47,464 bases of DNA from an uncultured Clostridium sp. GTDB taxonomy: Bacteria; Bacillota; Clostridia; TANB77; CAG-508. This document shows positions 1-8,813 of the stretch, piece by piece (position 1 is the stretch's first letter; the number at the start of each line of letters is the position of its first letter). Where the stretch lies: contig USHX01000010.1 in NCBI GenBank assembly GCA_900554565.1, positions 1 through 47,464 on the forward strand. Direction: 5' to 3'. The position numbers and the translations under genes are program-made. Under the pieces are notes generated by a model. It did no database searches. It was not told the origin of the DNA and worked only from the letters and a program-made list of their open reading frames with translations.

Positions 1-4
1 AGAA

Positions 5-340
5 ATGCAAAATAAAAAATTAATGATGTATGAAAATGTGATTGGATTTAGTTCGACAATATTTTTCTTAATACTAATTTTTATTACATCATTTTTAGTG
101 GAGAATAATATTGCTAAAATAGTGTTGTTTATATTAGCATTTGTTCTTTTAATAATAGGTGTTTCATTTGCATTAAAAATAGAAACAGAAACAGGCTATT
201 ATGAATGTCAAAAATGTCATCATAAATATGTACCAAAATATAGCCAAGTATATTTTGCAATGCATTCTGGAACTACACGATATATGAAATGTCCAAAATG
301 TAACAAGAAAAGTTGGCAAAGAAAGTCTTTAAGTAAGTAA
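5..340 (+). CDS. Small membrane protein with C-terminal zinc ribbon
   Basis: The 111-residue product has two hydrophobic segments (about residues 14-32 and 37-55) followed by a soluble tail with two CxxC pairs (CQKC at about 68-71 and CPKC at about 96-99). This arrangement normally binds one zinc ion as a ribbon. It is probably a membrane protein with a cytoplasmic zinc-ribbon domain. The family is not recognised and no function is assigned. The gene begins at the window edge, so the ribosome site cannot be judged. A rho-independent terminator follows. Confidence 0.6.
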   Translation: MQNKKLMMYENVIGFSSTIFFLILIFITSFLVENNIAKIVLFILAFVLLIIGVSFALKIETETGYYECQKCHHKYVPKYSQVYFAMHSGTTRYMKCPKCNKKSWQRKSLSK

Positions 341-357
341 AAAATTACAATTTTTAG

Positions 358-391
358 AGCAGATAATTAGTTGATAATTATCTGCTTTTAT
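358..391 (+). terminator. Rho-independent terminator after the zinc-ribbon gene
   Basis: A 12-bp perfect stem (358-369 with 375-386) around a 5-base loop is followed by a short T-run. It separates the first gene from the LysR remnant. Confidence 0.75.
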
Positions 392-437
392 GATATAAAA
401 TATAAATAAAAGTAAAAAGAAAAAGAGGTGGAAGTTA

Positions 438-668
438 ATGTTATTAAAACAATTAAAGTACTTTGTATCAATAGTGGAAAAAGGGAATTTTACAGAAGCG
501 GCAGAAGAAAACTATATATCACAATCAGCAATATCACAACAAATACAAAACTTAGAAAGTGAATTAGGATATAAATTATTAATTAGAGAAAAAAGAACAT
601 TTACTTTAACACTAGCTGGAAAATATATATACCATCAAAGTAAAAATATAATCCAAAATATTCTATAA
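438..668 (+). pseudogene. Truncated LysR-family regulator (HTH domain only)
   Basis: The 76 residues match the N-terminal winged helix-turn-helix of LysR regulators: a start of the LLKQLKYFVSIVEKGNF type, then AAEENYISQSAISQQIQNLE as the recognition helix. LysR proteins are usually about 290-300 residues, so the effector-binding domain is missing. A TAA codon ends the frame and no continuing domain is seen in any frame downstream, so this is a deletion remnant and not a single frameshift. A good ribosome site (AAAGAGGTGG) precedes the ATG, so a DNA-binding fragment could still be made. It lies at the head of a stretch of gene fragments. Confidence 0.75.
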
Positions 669-682
669 GAATTTCTAGTAAA

Positions 683-745
683 AATTTTGGGTTTGAAAAT
701 AATATAAAATCAGTACCATTATATGCAGCGTTTTTAATAAAATAA
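683..745 (+). pseudogene. Possible C-terminal gene fragment
   Basis: A short open stretch of 20 codons with no start codon ends in TAA between the LysR remnant and the PanE-like fragment. Its content looks coding-like but is too short to identify. It is interpreted as debris in a decayed region. Confidence 0.25.
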
Positions 746-820
746 AAATATAAAAGTATGTAAAATGTTTTATAAATAGCAAATAAATGGAAAATTATAA
801 TTAAAAAAGGTATGATTTAT

Positions 821-967
821 ATGAGAATATTAATTATTGGTGCTGGTGTGCTGGGCTCTAACTTGGCACATTGTATAAAAAAAGGCAATAATATAACTAT
901 TTTAGCAAGAAATAAAACCTATGAGAATTTAAAGAATAGAGTTTATACTTTTGGAAGAAGAATTTGA
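821..967 (+). pseudogene. Truncated ketopantoate reductase-like (PanE/ApbA) fragment
   Basis: The ATG is preceded by AAAAAAGG and opens a 48-residue frame. It starts with a classic Rossmann dinucleotide-binding motif (RILIIGAGVLGSNLAHCIKK) and continues with ITILAR, typical of the first strand-helix-strand of 2-dehydropantoate 2-reductases. Full-length members are about 300 residues, so only the NADP-binding start remains. The frame runs into a second unrelated-looking coding tail (951-1049), which suggests a deletion that joined two gene ends. Confidence 0.6.
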
Positions 968-1049
968 AAAACTAAAAGAAAAGTCACAACTTGAAACTAA
1001 AGTATATGATAAGCTAAAAGTAGAATTATTAAATTCTAAAGAAAAATAA
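951..1049 (+). pseudogene. C-terminal fragment of an unidentified gene
   Basis: A 32-codon lysine/glutamate-rich stretch with no start codon (it contains EEFEKLKEKSQ) ends at a TAA about 30 bases before the acetyltransferase gene. It overlaps the end of the PanE-like fragment in another frame. It is probably the 3' end of a lost gene and cannot be named. Confidence 0.35.
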
Positions 1050-1080
1050 ATATTATTTTTAGTATGATTGGAGAAAAACT

Positions 1081-1635
1081 ATGTCAGAGAAAGATAAAAT
1101 GTTAGCAGGAGAATTGTATGATGCTAACTATGATAAAGAATTAATAGAAGATAGGTATAAAGCCAAAGATATTTGCTTTGAGTATAATAATTTAAAGCCA
1201 TCAGATTTCGCAAACAAAGATAAAATAATAAAGAAATTATTTGCAAAAACAGGAGAACAAATAATAGTTGAGCAAAACTTTTGGTGTGATTATGGTTATA
1301 ATATTTTTGTTGGAGAAAATTTCTATATGAATCATAATTGCACAATATTAGATGGTGCAAAAGTAGAGTTTGGAGATAATGTTTTTATAGCACCTAATTG
1401 TGGCTTTTACACAGCAGGTCACCCTTTAGATTATAAAATTAGAAATAAAGGGTTGGAATATGCGAAACCAATAAAAGTAGGAAATAATGTGTGGATAGGT
1501 GGAAATGTTAGTGTACTTCCAGGGGTGACTATTGGAGATAATGTTGTGATAGGCGCAGGAAGTGTGGTAAATAAGGATATTCCACCAAACAGCGTAGCAG
1601 TTGGAAATCCTTGCAAAGTTATAAAAGGAATATAA
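1081..1635 (+). CDS. maa: Maltose/galactoside O-acetyltransferase-type hexapeptide acetyltransferase
   Basis: The 184-residue protein carries an N-terminal mac-type cap (KDKMLAGELYDANYDKEL) followed by a left-handed beta-helix built of hexapeptide repeats. The active-site stretch has an asparagine-histidine (MNHNC) and a later TAGHPLD motif, as in maltose and galactoside acetyltransferases, and the end reads VAVGNPCKVIKGI as usual for the family. Members move an acetyl group from acetyl-CoA to the 6-hydroxyl of a sugar and form cytoplasmic trimers. Length and both ends look complete. The sugar acceptor cannot be told from sequence. Confidence 0.9.
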   Translation: MSEKDKMLAGELYDANYDKELIEDRYKAKDICFEYNNLKPSDFANKDKIIKKLFAKTGEQIIVEQNFWCDYGYNIFVGENFYMNHNCTILDGAKVEFGDNVFIAPNCGFYTAGHPLDYKIRNKGLEYAKPIKVGNNVWIGGNVSVLPGVTIGDNVVIGAGSVVNKDIPPNSVAVGNPCKVIKGI

Positions 1636-1665
1636 TTTATAGAAAAACAAAAAGGAGAAAAGTAT

Positions 1666-1992
1666 ATGATACATAAAATGAAGTTAAATGAGAGCCCATT
1701 TGAAAGAATAAAAAATGGCACTAAAACAGTTGAATTTAGATTATATGATCCAAAAAGACAAATGATAAAGATAGGAGATAAAATAGAATTTTCTAAATTA
1801 CCAGATTTACAAGAAAAAATATTGGTAGACGTTACTGATTTATATAGAGAAAACACATTTGAGAGATTATTTAGAAAATTATATTCTAATGAAGAAGAAA
1901 TATTAGAAAAAACAAAATCAATGTATGACATATATTCGCCAGAAAGAGAAAAACAGTATGGAGTATTAGGAATTAAAATAGAAATAATATAA
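1666..1992 (+). CDS. ASCH/PUA-like domain protein
   Basis: The 108-residue protein has the ASCH layout: a start of the MIHKMKLNESPFERIKNGTK type, then KTVEFRLYDPKRQMIKIGDKIEF, and an ending IKIEI strand. The N-terminal IKNGTKTVEFR segment resembles the conserved G-x-K-x-x-E-x-R motif of ASCH domains, which fold like PUA domains and are thought to bind RNA or act on modified nucleosides. AAAGGAGAAA lies just upstream of the ATG. The gene sits 30 bases after the acetyltransferase and may be co-transcribed with it. Its role is unknown. Confidence 0.7.
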   Translation: MIHKMKLNESPFERIKNGTKTVEFRLYDPKRQMIKIGDKIEFSKLPDLQEKILVDVTDLYRENTFERLFRKLYSNEEEILEKTKSMYDIYSPEREKQYGVLGIKIEII

Positions 1993-2021
1993 AATAATTT
2001 TGTTTATGGGAGAGAAAAAAC

Positions 2022-2090
2022 ATGCAAAAGTTTAATTTAATAGTTGTATTTAACAATAATAAGACAAATATTAGAATGGAGAGATATTAA
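2022..2090 (+). pseudogene. Possible truncated Nudix hydrolase start
   Basis: An ATG behind GGGAGAG opens a 22-residue frame (MQKFNLIVVFNNNKTNIRME...). It resembles the first beta-strand of Nudix hydrolases but stops before any Nudix box. It ends just before the GTG of the next gene. It could instead be an upstream leader peptide for that gene. The identification is weak. Confidence 0.3.
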
Positions 2091-2091
2091 C

Positions 2092-2772
2092 GTGAAAATA
2101 AAAACAAGAAAAACAACAATTATTTTTATAATATTAAGTATAGTATTAATAGGAATAGGCTTTGCTGGGGGATTTTATACAAAAACATTAATGGATGAAG
2201 CGCAACTAATAAAAGAAAAAGAAAAACAAACTAGTTTAGCAGCATTAATGTCAAAAAATGAAATAAACCAATTAAAAGAAAAAATTGAAAAAGATGAAGC
2301 AGATTATGGAGATGATTACCAAAAATTTAGTACATACAATCCATATATATACAAAAAAGAGCCAGACAGAATTTATTTTAAATCTTCAAAAATAGGAGCT
2401 TTTTATGTATTTGATAAAGAAGATGAAAACTACAAACATTTACTAGAAGTTGTAGAAGATAGAATGTATTACTCAGTAATAGATGATTACAATTTAAATT
2501 GTTTTACACCGGATTCAATTAATACAATGATGACCTCAGAACAAAATTATGTCGTATTTGATTATAACAATGAAAACGTTTCAGAATCTGATTCGGATTA
2601 CAATAAAGACATAATCTTCAAATTTTCAGAAAATACTAGATTATATAGGTTAGTTACTTATTTGTCATATTATAAAGAACCTATTCTAAAAAGCAACTTA
2701 CCAAAAAAAGAATTTGCGGATAACACTACAATGAGTGGATATGCTTATATGACACTTGTAGATGGTAATTAG
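2092..2772 (+). CDS. Membrane-anchored extracytoplasmic protein, unknown function
   Basis: The 226-residue product starts at a GTG behind ATGGAGAG. A longer version from a TTG at 2044 lacks a ribosome site and would add residues before the charged start. It has a basic N-terminus (MKIKTRKTT), one transmembrane helix at about residues 9-28, then a coiled, charged stretch (KEKEKQTSLAALMSKNEINQ) and a soluble domain rich in Asp, Tyr and Asn. The layout suggests a single-pass protein with its bulk outside the cell. No known domain is recognised. It ends 18 bases before the P-type ATPase, so the two may share a transcript. Confidence 0.55.
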   Translation: MKIKTRKTTIIFIILSIVLIGIGFAGGFYTKTLMDEAQLIKEKEKQTSLAALMSKNEINQLKEKIEKDEADYGDDYQKFSTYNPYIYKKEPDRIYFKSSKIGAFYVFDKEDENYKHLLEVVEDRMYYSVIDDYNLNCFTPDSINTMMTSEQNYVVFDYNNENVSESDSDYNKDIIFKFSENTRLYRLVTYLSYYKEPILKSNLPKKEFADNTTMSGYAYMTLVDGN

Positions 2773-2790
2773 AAAGGAGATAAGTAGAAA

Positions 2791-5427
2791 TTGATTAGAT
2801 TATTTTTTATAAAAAATAAATTGAAAAATAAAAAACTAATAAACAATAATGATGAAAAAATACTAGAAAAATATAAAGCAATTGCGCAAAAAGAAAAACA
2901 AGAAGTAGTAAAAGAATTTAAAACAAACGTTGAAAAAGGATTGGCAAATAAAGAAGCAGAACAAAAATTAAAAGAAGATGGAGAAAATATTGTTGTAAAA
3001 GATGATAAACATTCATGGTTTTACTTTTTTATAAACTCATTTAAAGATAAATTTATTCTAATTTTAGTTGTTTTAGCAATAATAAATGAATTTGTTGGAG
3101 ATGACACATTAGGTACAGTTATCATTCTGGCAATTGGATTTGTAAGTGCCATGATAAAATTCGCGCAAAATTATTCAACATATAAATTCAATAGAAAATT
3201 AAAAAGTGAAATGTTTTCAACAGCAACAGTTGTAAGGAATGGAAAAGAACAAACAATAAGAACGGAAAAAGTTGCAAAAGGTGATATTATTCATTTAAAT
3301 GCAGGTTCAATTATCCCAGCTGATGTAATGATTTTAGAGAACAAAGACTTATTTTTAAATCAATCTGTTTTTACAGGAGAAAGTGCACCAATTGAAAAAA
3401 CAGACAAATTTAATAATTCAAATGAAATATTTTCGCTTTCAAATATTTGCTTAATGGGAACAAGTGTAATAAGCGGAAATGCAACAGCTATAGTAATTAA
3501 TACAGGTTTTTCTACATATTTAGGAAGTATGGGAAAACAAATTGACAATAAAAAAGAAACAACAAATTTTGAAAAAGGTATGAATGGAATTACAAAATTA
3601 TTAATAAAATACATGATTGTAGTTTCAATAGCAGTATTTATTATTTATGCATTTATAAGAAAAGATGTATTAGAAGCAGTGCTATTTGCATTATCAGTAG
3701 CTGTTGGAATTACTCCAACAATGTTACCTATGATAGTAAATGTCAACTTAACTAAAGGAACCAAAACACTTGCTAAGAAAAAAACATTAGTAAAAAATAT
3801 GCAGGCAATTCAAAACTTAGGAGCAATAGATGTTTTATGTACTGATAAAACTGGAACATTAACATTAGACAAAATAGTATTGCAAAAATATATAAATGTT
3901 GAAGGAAAAGAAGATTTATCTATATTAGAATATGCATTTCTAAACAGCTATTATAGTACTGGAATGAAAAATTTAGTAGATAAAGCAGTAATAGCATATG
4001 GAATTGAGCATAAGATAAAAGAACAAGTTATTGACTATGAAAAAATTGATGAGATTCCATTTGATTATATTAGAAAAAAAGTAAGTGTTGTAGTAAAACA
4101 TGATAATCACTACAGAATAATCACTAAAGGAGCGCTTGAAGAGGTATTAAAAAGTTGCAATCAAGTGAAGATAAATGGAGAACATAAAGAACTAACTCAG
4201 GAAATGATAAAAAATATAAATGAAAACGCCGAAAAACTTTCAAAACAAGGAATGCAGGTAATTGCATTAGCATCAAAAAGAGAATACAGAGGTAAAGACA
4301 TATTTAATGGCGATGATGAAAAAGAAATGACATTTATAGGATTTGTAGCATTTTTAGATCCACCTAAAAAAGAAGTAAAAAGTACAATAAAAAAATTGAA
4401 AGAATATGGAATAACAACAAAAATTTTAACAGGAGACAATCAATATGCCACTGAAAATATTTGCAACTTAGTAGGAATAGAAAATTCAGAAATACTATTA
4501 GGTACAGATATTGATAAAATGACAGATGATGAACTTGCTAAAAAGGTTGAAAAAGTAAATGTATTTGCTAGAATGAATCCTTTACAAAAAGAAAGAATAA
4601 TAAAAATACTTAGAAAAAATGGACATGTAGTAGGATATATGGGAGATGGAGTAAATGATGCACCATCATTACATAATGCTGATGTTGGAATATGTGTAAA
4701 CACAGCTACAGACATTGCTAAAGAAGCAAGTGATATTATATTGCTAGAAAAAAGTTTAACAGTAATATTTAATGGCGTAATAGAAGGAAGAAAAGTATAT
4801 GGAAATATTATAAAATATATGAAAATGGCTTTAAGCTCAGACTTTGGAGATGTATTTAGTATATTTATTGCAAGTATTTTCTTACCATTTTTACCATTAT
4901 TGCCAATTCAAATGTTAATTCAAGACTTTTTATATGATTTTTCTCAAATAGGAATACCATATGATAATGTAGATGAAGAATTTTTGATGAGACCAAGAAA
5001 ATGGGATACTAAAGGATTAGGAACATTTATGAATGTAATGGGACCAGTAAGTTCAATAATAGATGTTTTAGCCTTTTTAGCGTTTTGGTTTATATTAGGA
5101 TATAATGGAAATGTAAGTGAAAGTTATTTCCAAACAGCATGGTTTGTAGAATGCCTAATAAGTGAAACATTAATAATTCATTTTGTTCGTACTGCAAAAG
5201 TACCTTTTGTACAATCAAAGGCAAATCCTATATTAACTTGTTTAACAATGGTAACAATAATAGGAACGATACTTGCACCAATATTATTGCACAATATTGA
5301 ATCATTCCATTTTGAAATAATGCCACCATTATATTACTTAATAGTAGCTGGATTGGCTATTTTATATGTAATTTTGGTTCAGATTGTAAAGAAGATATAT
5401 ATTAAAAAAGTTGGAAATTGGTTATAA
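2791..5427 (+). CDS. mgtA: Magnesium-translocating P-type ATPase
   Basis: The 878-residue protein has the full P-type ATPase order: actuator-domain TGES motif (FTGESAP), phosphorylation motif DKTGTLT with the aspartate at about residue 352, hinge motif GDGVNDAPSLHNADVG, and roughly ten transmembrane helices. The TPTMLPMIVNVNL segment in the ion-binding helix and the closing helices match bacterial MgtA/MgtB (type IIIB), which import Mg2+ using ATP. The start is a TTG at 2791 with AAAGGAGA ten bases upstream. No M-box-like leader is visible; only 18 bases separate it from the preceding gene. Confidence 0.9.
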   Translation: MIRLFFIKNKLKNKKLINNNDEKILEKYKAIAQKEKQEVVKEFKTNVEKGLANKEAEQKLKEDGENIVVKDDKHSWFYFFINSFKDKFILILVVLAIINEFVGDDTLGTVIILAIGFVSAMIKFAQNYSTYKFNRKLKSEMFSTATVVRNGKEQTIRTEKVAKGDIIHLNAGSIIPADVMILENKDLFLNQSVFTGESAPIEKTDKFNNSNEIFSLSNICLMGTSVISGNATAIVINTGFSTYLGSMGKQIDNKKETTNFEKGMNGITKLLIKYMIVVSIAVFIIYAFIRKDVLEAVLFALSVAVGITPTMLPMIVNVNLTKGTKTLAKKKTLVKNMQAIQNLGAIDVLCTDKTGTLTLDKIVLQKYINVEGKEDLSILEYAFLNSYYSTGMKNLVDKAVIAYGIEHKIKEQVIDYEKIDEIPFDYIRKKVSVVVKHDNHYRIITKGALEEVLKSCNQVKINGEHKELTQEMIKNINENAEKLSKQGMQVIALASKREYRGKDIFNGDDEKEMTFIGFVAFLDPPKKEVKSTIKKLKEYGITTKILTGDNQYATENICNLVGIENSEILLGTDIDKMTDDELAKKVEKVNVFARMNPLQKERIIKILRKNGHVVGYMGDGVNDAPSLHNADVGICVNTATDIAKEASDIILLEKSLTVIFNGVIEGRKVYGNIIKYMKMALSSDFGDVFSIFIASIFLPFLPLLPIQMLIQDFLYDFSQIGIPYDNVDEEFLMRPRKWDTKGLGTFMNVMGPVSSIIDVLAFLAFWFILGYNGNVSESYFQTAWFVECLISETLIIHFVRTAKVPFVQSKANPILTCLTMVTIIGTILAPILLHNIESFHFEIMPPLYYLIVAGLAILYVILVQIVKKIYIKKVGNWL

Positions 5428-5512
5428 AAAATTATAGTGCAATTTAGAAATAATAGATGAACTAGTAAATCTATTCAAAAAATTTAATAAATAAAAGAAA
5501 GGAAGATGTAAA

Positions 5513-5722
5513 ATGAAAGAATTAGAAATAAAAATAAATGGAATGGTTTGTGGAGGTTGTGAAAACAGAGTTAAAACAGCATTATCAACAATTGAAGGAG
5601 TAGAAAGCGTAGAAGCAAATCATAATACTGGAATAGTAACAATAAAAGCAGAAAAAGATTTAGATATGGTTCAAATTAAAGAAAGAATAGTAGACCTTGG
5701 GTTTGAAATTGTAGAGGAATAA
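5513..5722 (+). CDS. copZ: Copper chaperone, heavy-metal-associated domain protein
   Basis: The 69-residue protein is a single ferredoxin-like HMA domain with the metal site GMVCGGCENR near residues 11-20 and the usual closing segment KERIVDLGFEIVEE. CopZ-type chaperones bind Cu(I) through the two cysteines and deliver it to the partner ATPase. The stop codon is four bases before the CopA start, so the pair is translationally linked. AAAGGAAG provides the ribosome site. Confidence 0.9.
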   Translation: MKELEIKINGMVCGGCENRVKTALSTIEGVESVEANHNTGIVTIKAEKDLDMVQIKERIVDLGFEIVEE

Positions 5723-5726
5723 TAAT

Positions 5727-7928
5727 ATGAAAAGTACAATATTAGCAATTGATGGAATGACTTGTAGTGCATGCTCAAATGGATTAGAAAAATACCTAAA
5801 TAAACAAAATGGAATTTACGAAGCAAATGTAAACCTTGTAATGGCAAATGCTACAATAACATATGATGAGCAGATTCTAAATCAAGAAAAAATAGAAAAG
5901 TATGTAAAACAAGCAGGATTTAAAAGTTTAGGATTATTTAAAAAATTTGATATAGAAAAAAATAATAAAAAAGAAAAAAGAAAATTTATAATTTTCACAA
6001 TATTAGCAATAATTACTATGTATATATCTATGGGACACATGATTGGACTACCAACTATAAATTTTTTAAATGCAGAATATAACCCTATAAATTATGCAGT
6101 TAGCTTGTTAGTTTTAACAATAGCTTTTTTCGGATATGGATATGATATACTAAAAAATGGATACAAAAATTTGATTCACAAAATACCAAATATGGATACA
6201 CTTGTTGCAATAGGCGTTATAAGCAGTTTTATATATAGCTTATATGGAATGTATATGATAATAAAAGGTCATATGCATTACACAATGAGTTTATATTTTG
6301 AATCTACAGCAATAGTTATTTACTTTGTTAAACTTGGAAGATATATTGATGGAATAAGTAAAGATAAAACAAAAGACGCAATAAAAAAATTAGTTGAAAT
6401 CACTCCAAATAAAGCAGTAATTGAAGTTGATGGAAAACAAAAAGAAGTAACCCTTGATGAAATAAAAAAGGGAGATATTGTAATTTCAAAAGCAGGAGAC
6501 AAAATTGCGGTAGATGGTGAAATAATAGAAGGAAGAACGCATCTAGATGAATCATTTATTACAGGAGAAAGCAAACCTGCAACTAAAAATGTTGGAGATA
6601 AAGTAATTGCTGGAAGTTTGAACTATGATGGATTTATAAAATACAAAGCCGAGAAAATTGGAAAAGAATCAACAGTATCAGAAATAGTAAAATTGGTTGT
6701 TGAAGCAAGTAACACAAAAGCTCCAATAGCTAAAATTGCTGACCAAATCTCTGGGTATTTTGTTCCAGTAGTAATTATAATAGCTATAATAAGTTTTATT
6801 GCATATTTAATTTTAGGATATGATTTTGGAACAGCATTAAGCACATTTGTTACAGTATTAGTAGTTGCATGCCCATGTAGTTTAGGTTTAGCTACACCAC
6901 TTGCAATAGTTATAAGTGAAGGAATATGTGCAAGCAATGGAATATTGGTAAAGAAAAGTGAAATATTGGAAAACGCCTCAAAAATCAACACTGTAGTATT
7001 TGATAAAACAGGAACATTAACATATGGAAAACTAAGAATTTCACAAATATACAATTATAGCAATTTATCAGAAAAAGAATTAATTAAAATTGCAGGAAGT
7101 ATTGAAGAAACATCAACACATCCAATAGGAAAATCATTTGCAGAGTATATGCAAGAAAATAAAATTGCAAAACTAGAAGCAAAAAATATTGAAAATATTG
7201 CAGGATATGGATTAACTGGAGAAATTGATAATAAAAAAATAATATTAGGAAATAGAAAAATAATAGAAAAATTTTCTATTGAAAATAAGCATTTAGAAGA
7301 TGAAAAAGTTTTAGCTAATAATGGCAACAGTATTATTTATGTTGCAAATGAAAAAGAAATTCTAGCATTAATAGGAGTAAATGACATTGTAAGAAAAAAT
7401 GCCAAAGATGCTATAGGAAACTTAAAAAAACGTAATATTGAAACTATAATGTTAACAGGTGATAACAAAGAGACAGCAGAAAAGATAGGCAAAGAACTAG
7501 GAATAGATAAAGTAATTTCAAATGTTCTACCATCTCAAAAATCAGAAACGGTAAAGCAACTAAAAGAAAATGGAAATAAAGTTATGATGTGTGGTGATGG
7601 AATTAATGATAGCCCAGCACTAACAAATGCCGACATTGGTGTCAGTGTGAAAAGCGGAACTGACATTGCAATGGACTCAAGTGATGTTATTTTAACTAAA
7701 AATGATTTGGATTCAATATTAAAACTAATTAAAATTAGTGAGAAAACAATTAAAAACATAAAACAAAACCTATTTTGGGCATTTTTCTATAATTGCTTGA
7801 TGATTCCTGTTGCTGTTGGAATATTAAAGCCAATTGGAATTTCTATAAATCCTATGATTGCCAGCTTAGCAATGGTGTTTAGTAGTTTCACAGTAATTTT
7901 AAATGCTTTAAGATTAAAAAACAAATGA
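5727..7928 (+). CDS. copA: Copper-translocating P1B-type ATPase
   Basis: The 733-residue protein has one N-terminal HMA domain (GMTCSACSNG, cysteines 13 and 16), then P1B-type transmembrane helices, the intramembrane CPC copper site (residues 382-384, in VVACPCSLGLATP), the phosphorylation motif DKTGTLT (Asp about 426), the P1B-specific HP motif (STHPIG) and GDGINDSPAL. This set specifies Cu(I) export. It follows copZ by four bases. Many relatives carry two HMA domains; here the second appears as the separate CopZ. No CsoR or CopY regulator is in the window. Confidence 0.95.
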   Translation: MKSTILAIDGMTCSACSNGLEKYLNKQNGIYEANVNLVMANATITYDEQILNQEKIEKYVKQAGFKSLGLFKKFDIEKNNKKEKRKFIIFTILAIITMYISMGHMIGLPTINFLNAEYNPINYAVSLLVLTIAFFGYGYDILKNGYKNLIHKIPNMDTLVAIGVISSFIYSLYGMYMIIKGHMHYTMSLYFESTAIVIYFVKLGRYIDGISKDKTKDAIKKLVEITPNKAVIEVDGKQKEVTLDEIKKGDIVISKAGDKIAVDGEIIEGRTHLDESFITGESKPATKNVGDKVIAGSLNYDGFIKYKAEKIGKESTVSEIVKLVVEASNTKAPIAKIADQISGYFVPVVIIIAIISFIAYLILGYDFGTALSTFVTVLVVACPCSLGLATPLAIVISEGICASNGILVKKSEILENASKINTVVFDKTGTLTYGKLRISQIYNYSNLSEKELIKIAGSIEETSTHPIGKSFAEYMQENKIAKLEAKNIENIAGYGLTGEIDNKKIILGNRKIIEKFSIENKHLEDEKVLANNGNSIIYVANEKEILALIGVNDIVRKNAKDAIGNLKKRNIETIMLTGDNKETAEKIGKELGIDKVISNVLPSQKSETVKQLKENGNKVMMCGDGINDSPALTNADIGVSVKSGTDIAMDSSDVILTKNDLDSILKLIKISEKTIKNIKQNLFWAFFYNCLMIPVAVGILKPIGISINPMIASLAMVFSSFTVILNALRLKNK

Positions 7929-8057
7929 AGATAATTCCTTAACTGTAAAAAATAGTTAAAAAGTCTACACAAAACAGAAAAAGTATGTTACAATATAAAA
8001 TGAATTTTAGAAAACTAAACCAAAATACAATATAAAAAAATGAAGGAGGAATTAATC

Positions 8058-8777
8058 ATGTCAGGACACTCAAAGTGGCACAACATACAAGCAAAGAAAG
8101 GGAAAGCAGATGCAGCAAGAGGAAAAATATTTACAAAATTAGGAAGAGAATTACTAATAGCAGTAAAAGAAGGTGGACCAGATCCAGCAGGAAACTCTAA
8201 ACTAAAAAATGTTATAGCAAAATGTAAAGCAGCAAACATGCCAAATGACACAATAAACAACGCAATAAAAAAAGCATCAAGCAGTAACGAAAACTATGAA
8301 GAAATAACATATGAAGGATATGGACCAAATGGAGTTGCAGTAATCGTTGAAGCATCAACAGATAACAAAAATAGAACAGCAGCAGATGTAAGACATGTAT
8401 TTGACAAAGCTGGAGGAAACTTAGGAACAACAGGTTGCGTATCATACATGTTTAACAAAAAAGGTGTAATTATAATCGAAAAAGAAACAGCAAACATGGA
8501 TGAAGAAGAATTAATGATGTTAGCACTAGAAAGTGGAGCAGAAGATTTTGAATCATCTGAAGAAGTATATGAAATAACAACAGACCCAGCTGATTTTTCT
8601 ACAGTTAGTGAAAAATTAGAAGAAGCAGGATTAAGCTTTTTAGAGGCAGAAGTACAAATGGTACCAACAACAACAGTAAAATTAGATGAAAAAGGCGTAG
8701 AAAAAATGGAAAGATTAATAGAACGCCTAGAAGAACTAGATGATGTAGCAAACATATATCACAACTGGGAAGAATAA
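8058..8777 (+). CDS. YebC/PmpR family regulatory or translation factor
   Basis: The 239-residue protein begins MSGHSKWHNIQAKKGKADAA, the signature start of the YebC/PmpR (TACO1) family. It continues with the conserved YEGYGPNGVAVIVE and LGTTGCVSYMFNKKG segments. Family members bind nucleic acid; some repress transcription, and recent work ties others to easing ribosome stalls at proline stretches. The start at 8058 is set by GAAGGAGGA seven bases upstream; an in-frame start at 8040 has none. Its length is normal. Confidence 0.95.
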   Translation: MSGHSKWHNIQAKKGKADAARGKIFTKLGRELLIAVKEGGPDPAGNSKLKNVIAKCKAANMPNDTINNAIKKASSSNENYEEITYEGYGPNGVAVIVEASTDNKNRTAADVRHVFDKAGGNLGTTGCVSYMFNKKGVIIIEKETANMDEEELMMLALESGAEDFESSEEVYEITTDPADFSTVSEKLEEAGLSFLEAEVQMVPTTTVKLDEKGVEKMERLIERLEELDDVANIYHNWEE

Positions 8778-8813
8778 TTTTATTTGTGCCTTGGAAAGGG
8801 AATGGGATTAGTT

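Noticed and set aside
1431..1931. Long open frame on the minus strand opposite the acetyltransferase and ASCH genes
   Set aside because: It mirrors two well-supported plus-strand genes and has no family features; it is a shadow frame from low-GC coding DNA.
2773..2790. M-box magnesium riboswitch before mgtA
   Set aside because: Only 18 bases separate mgtA from the upstream gene and no such structure is visible.
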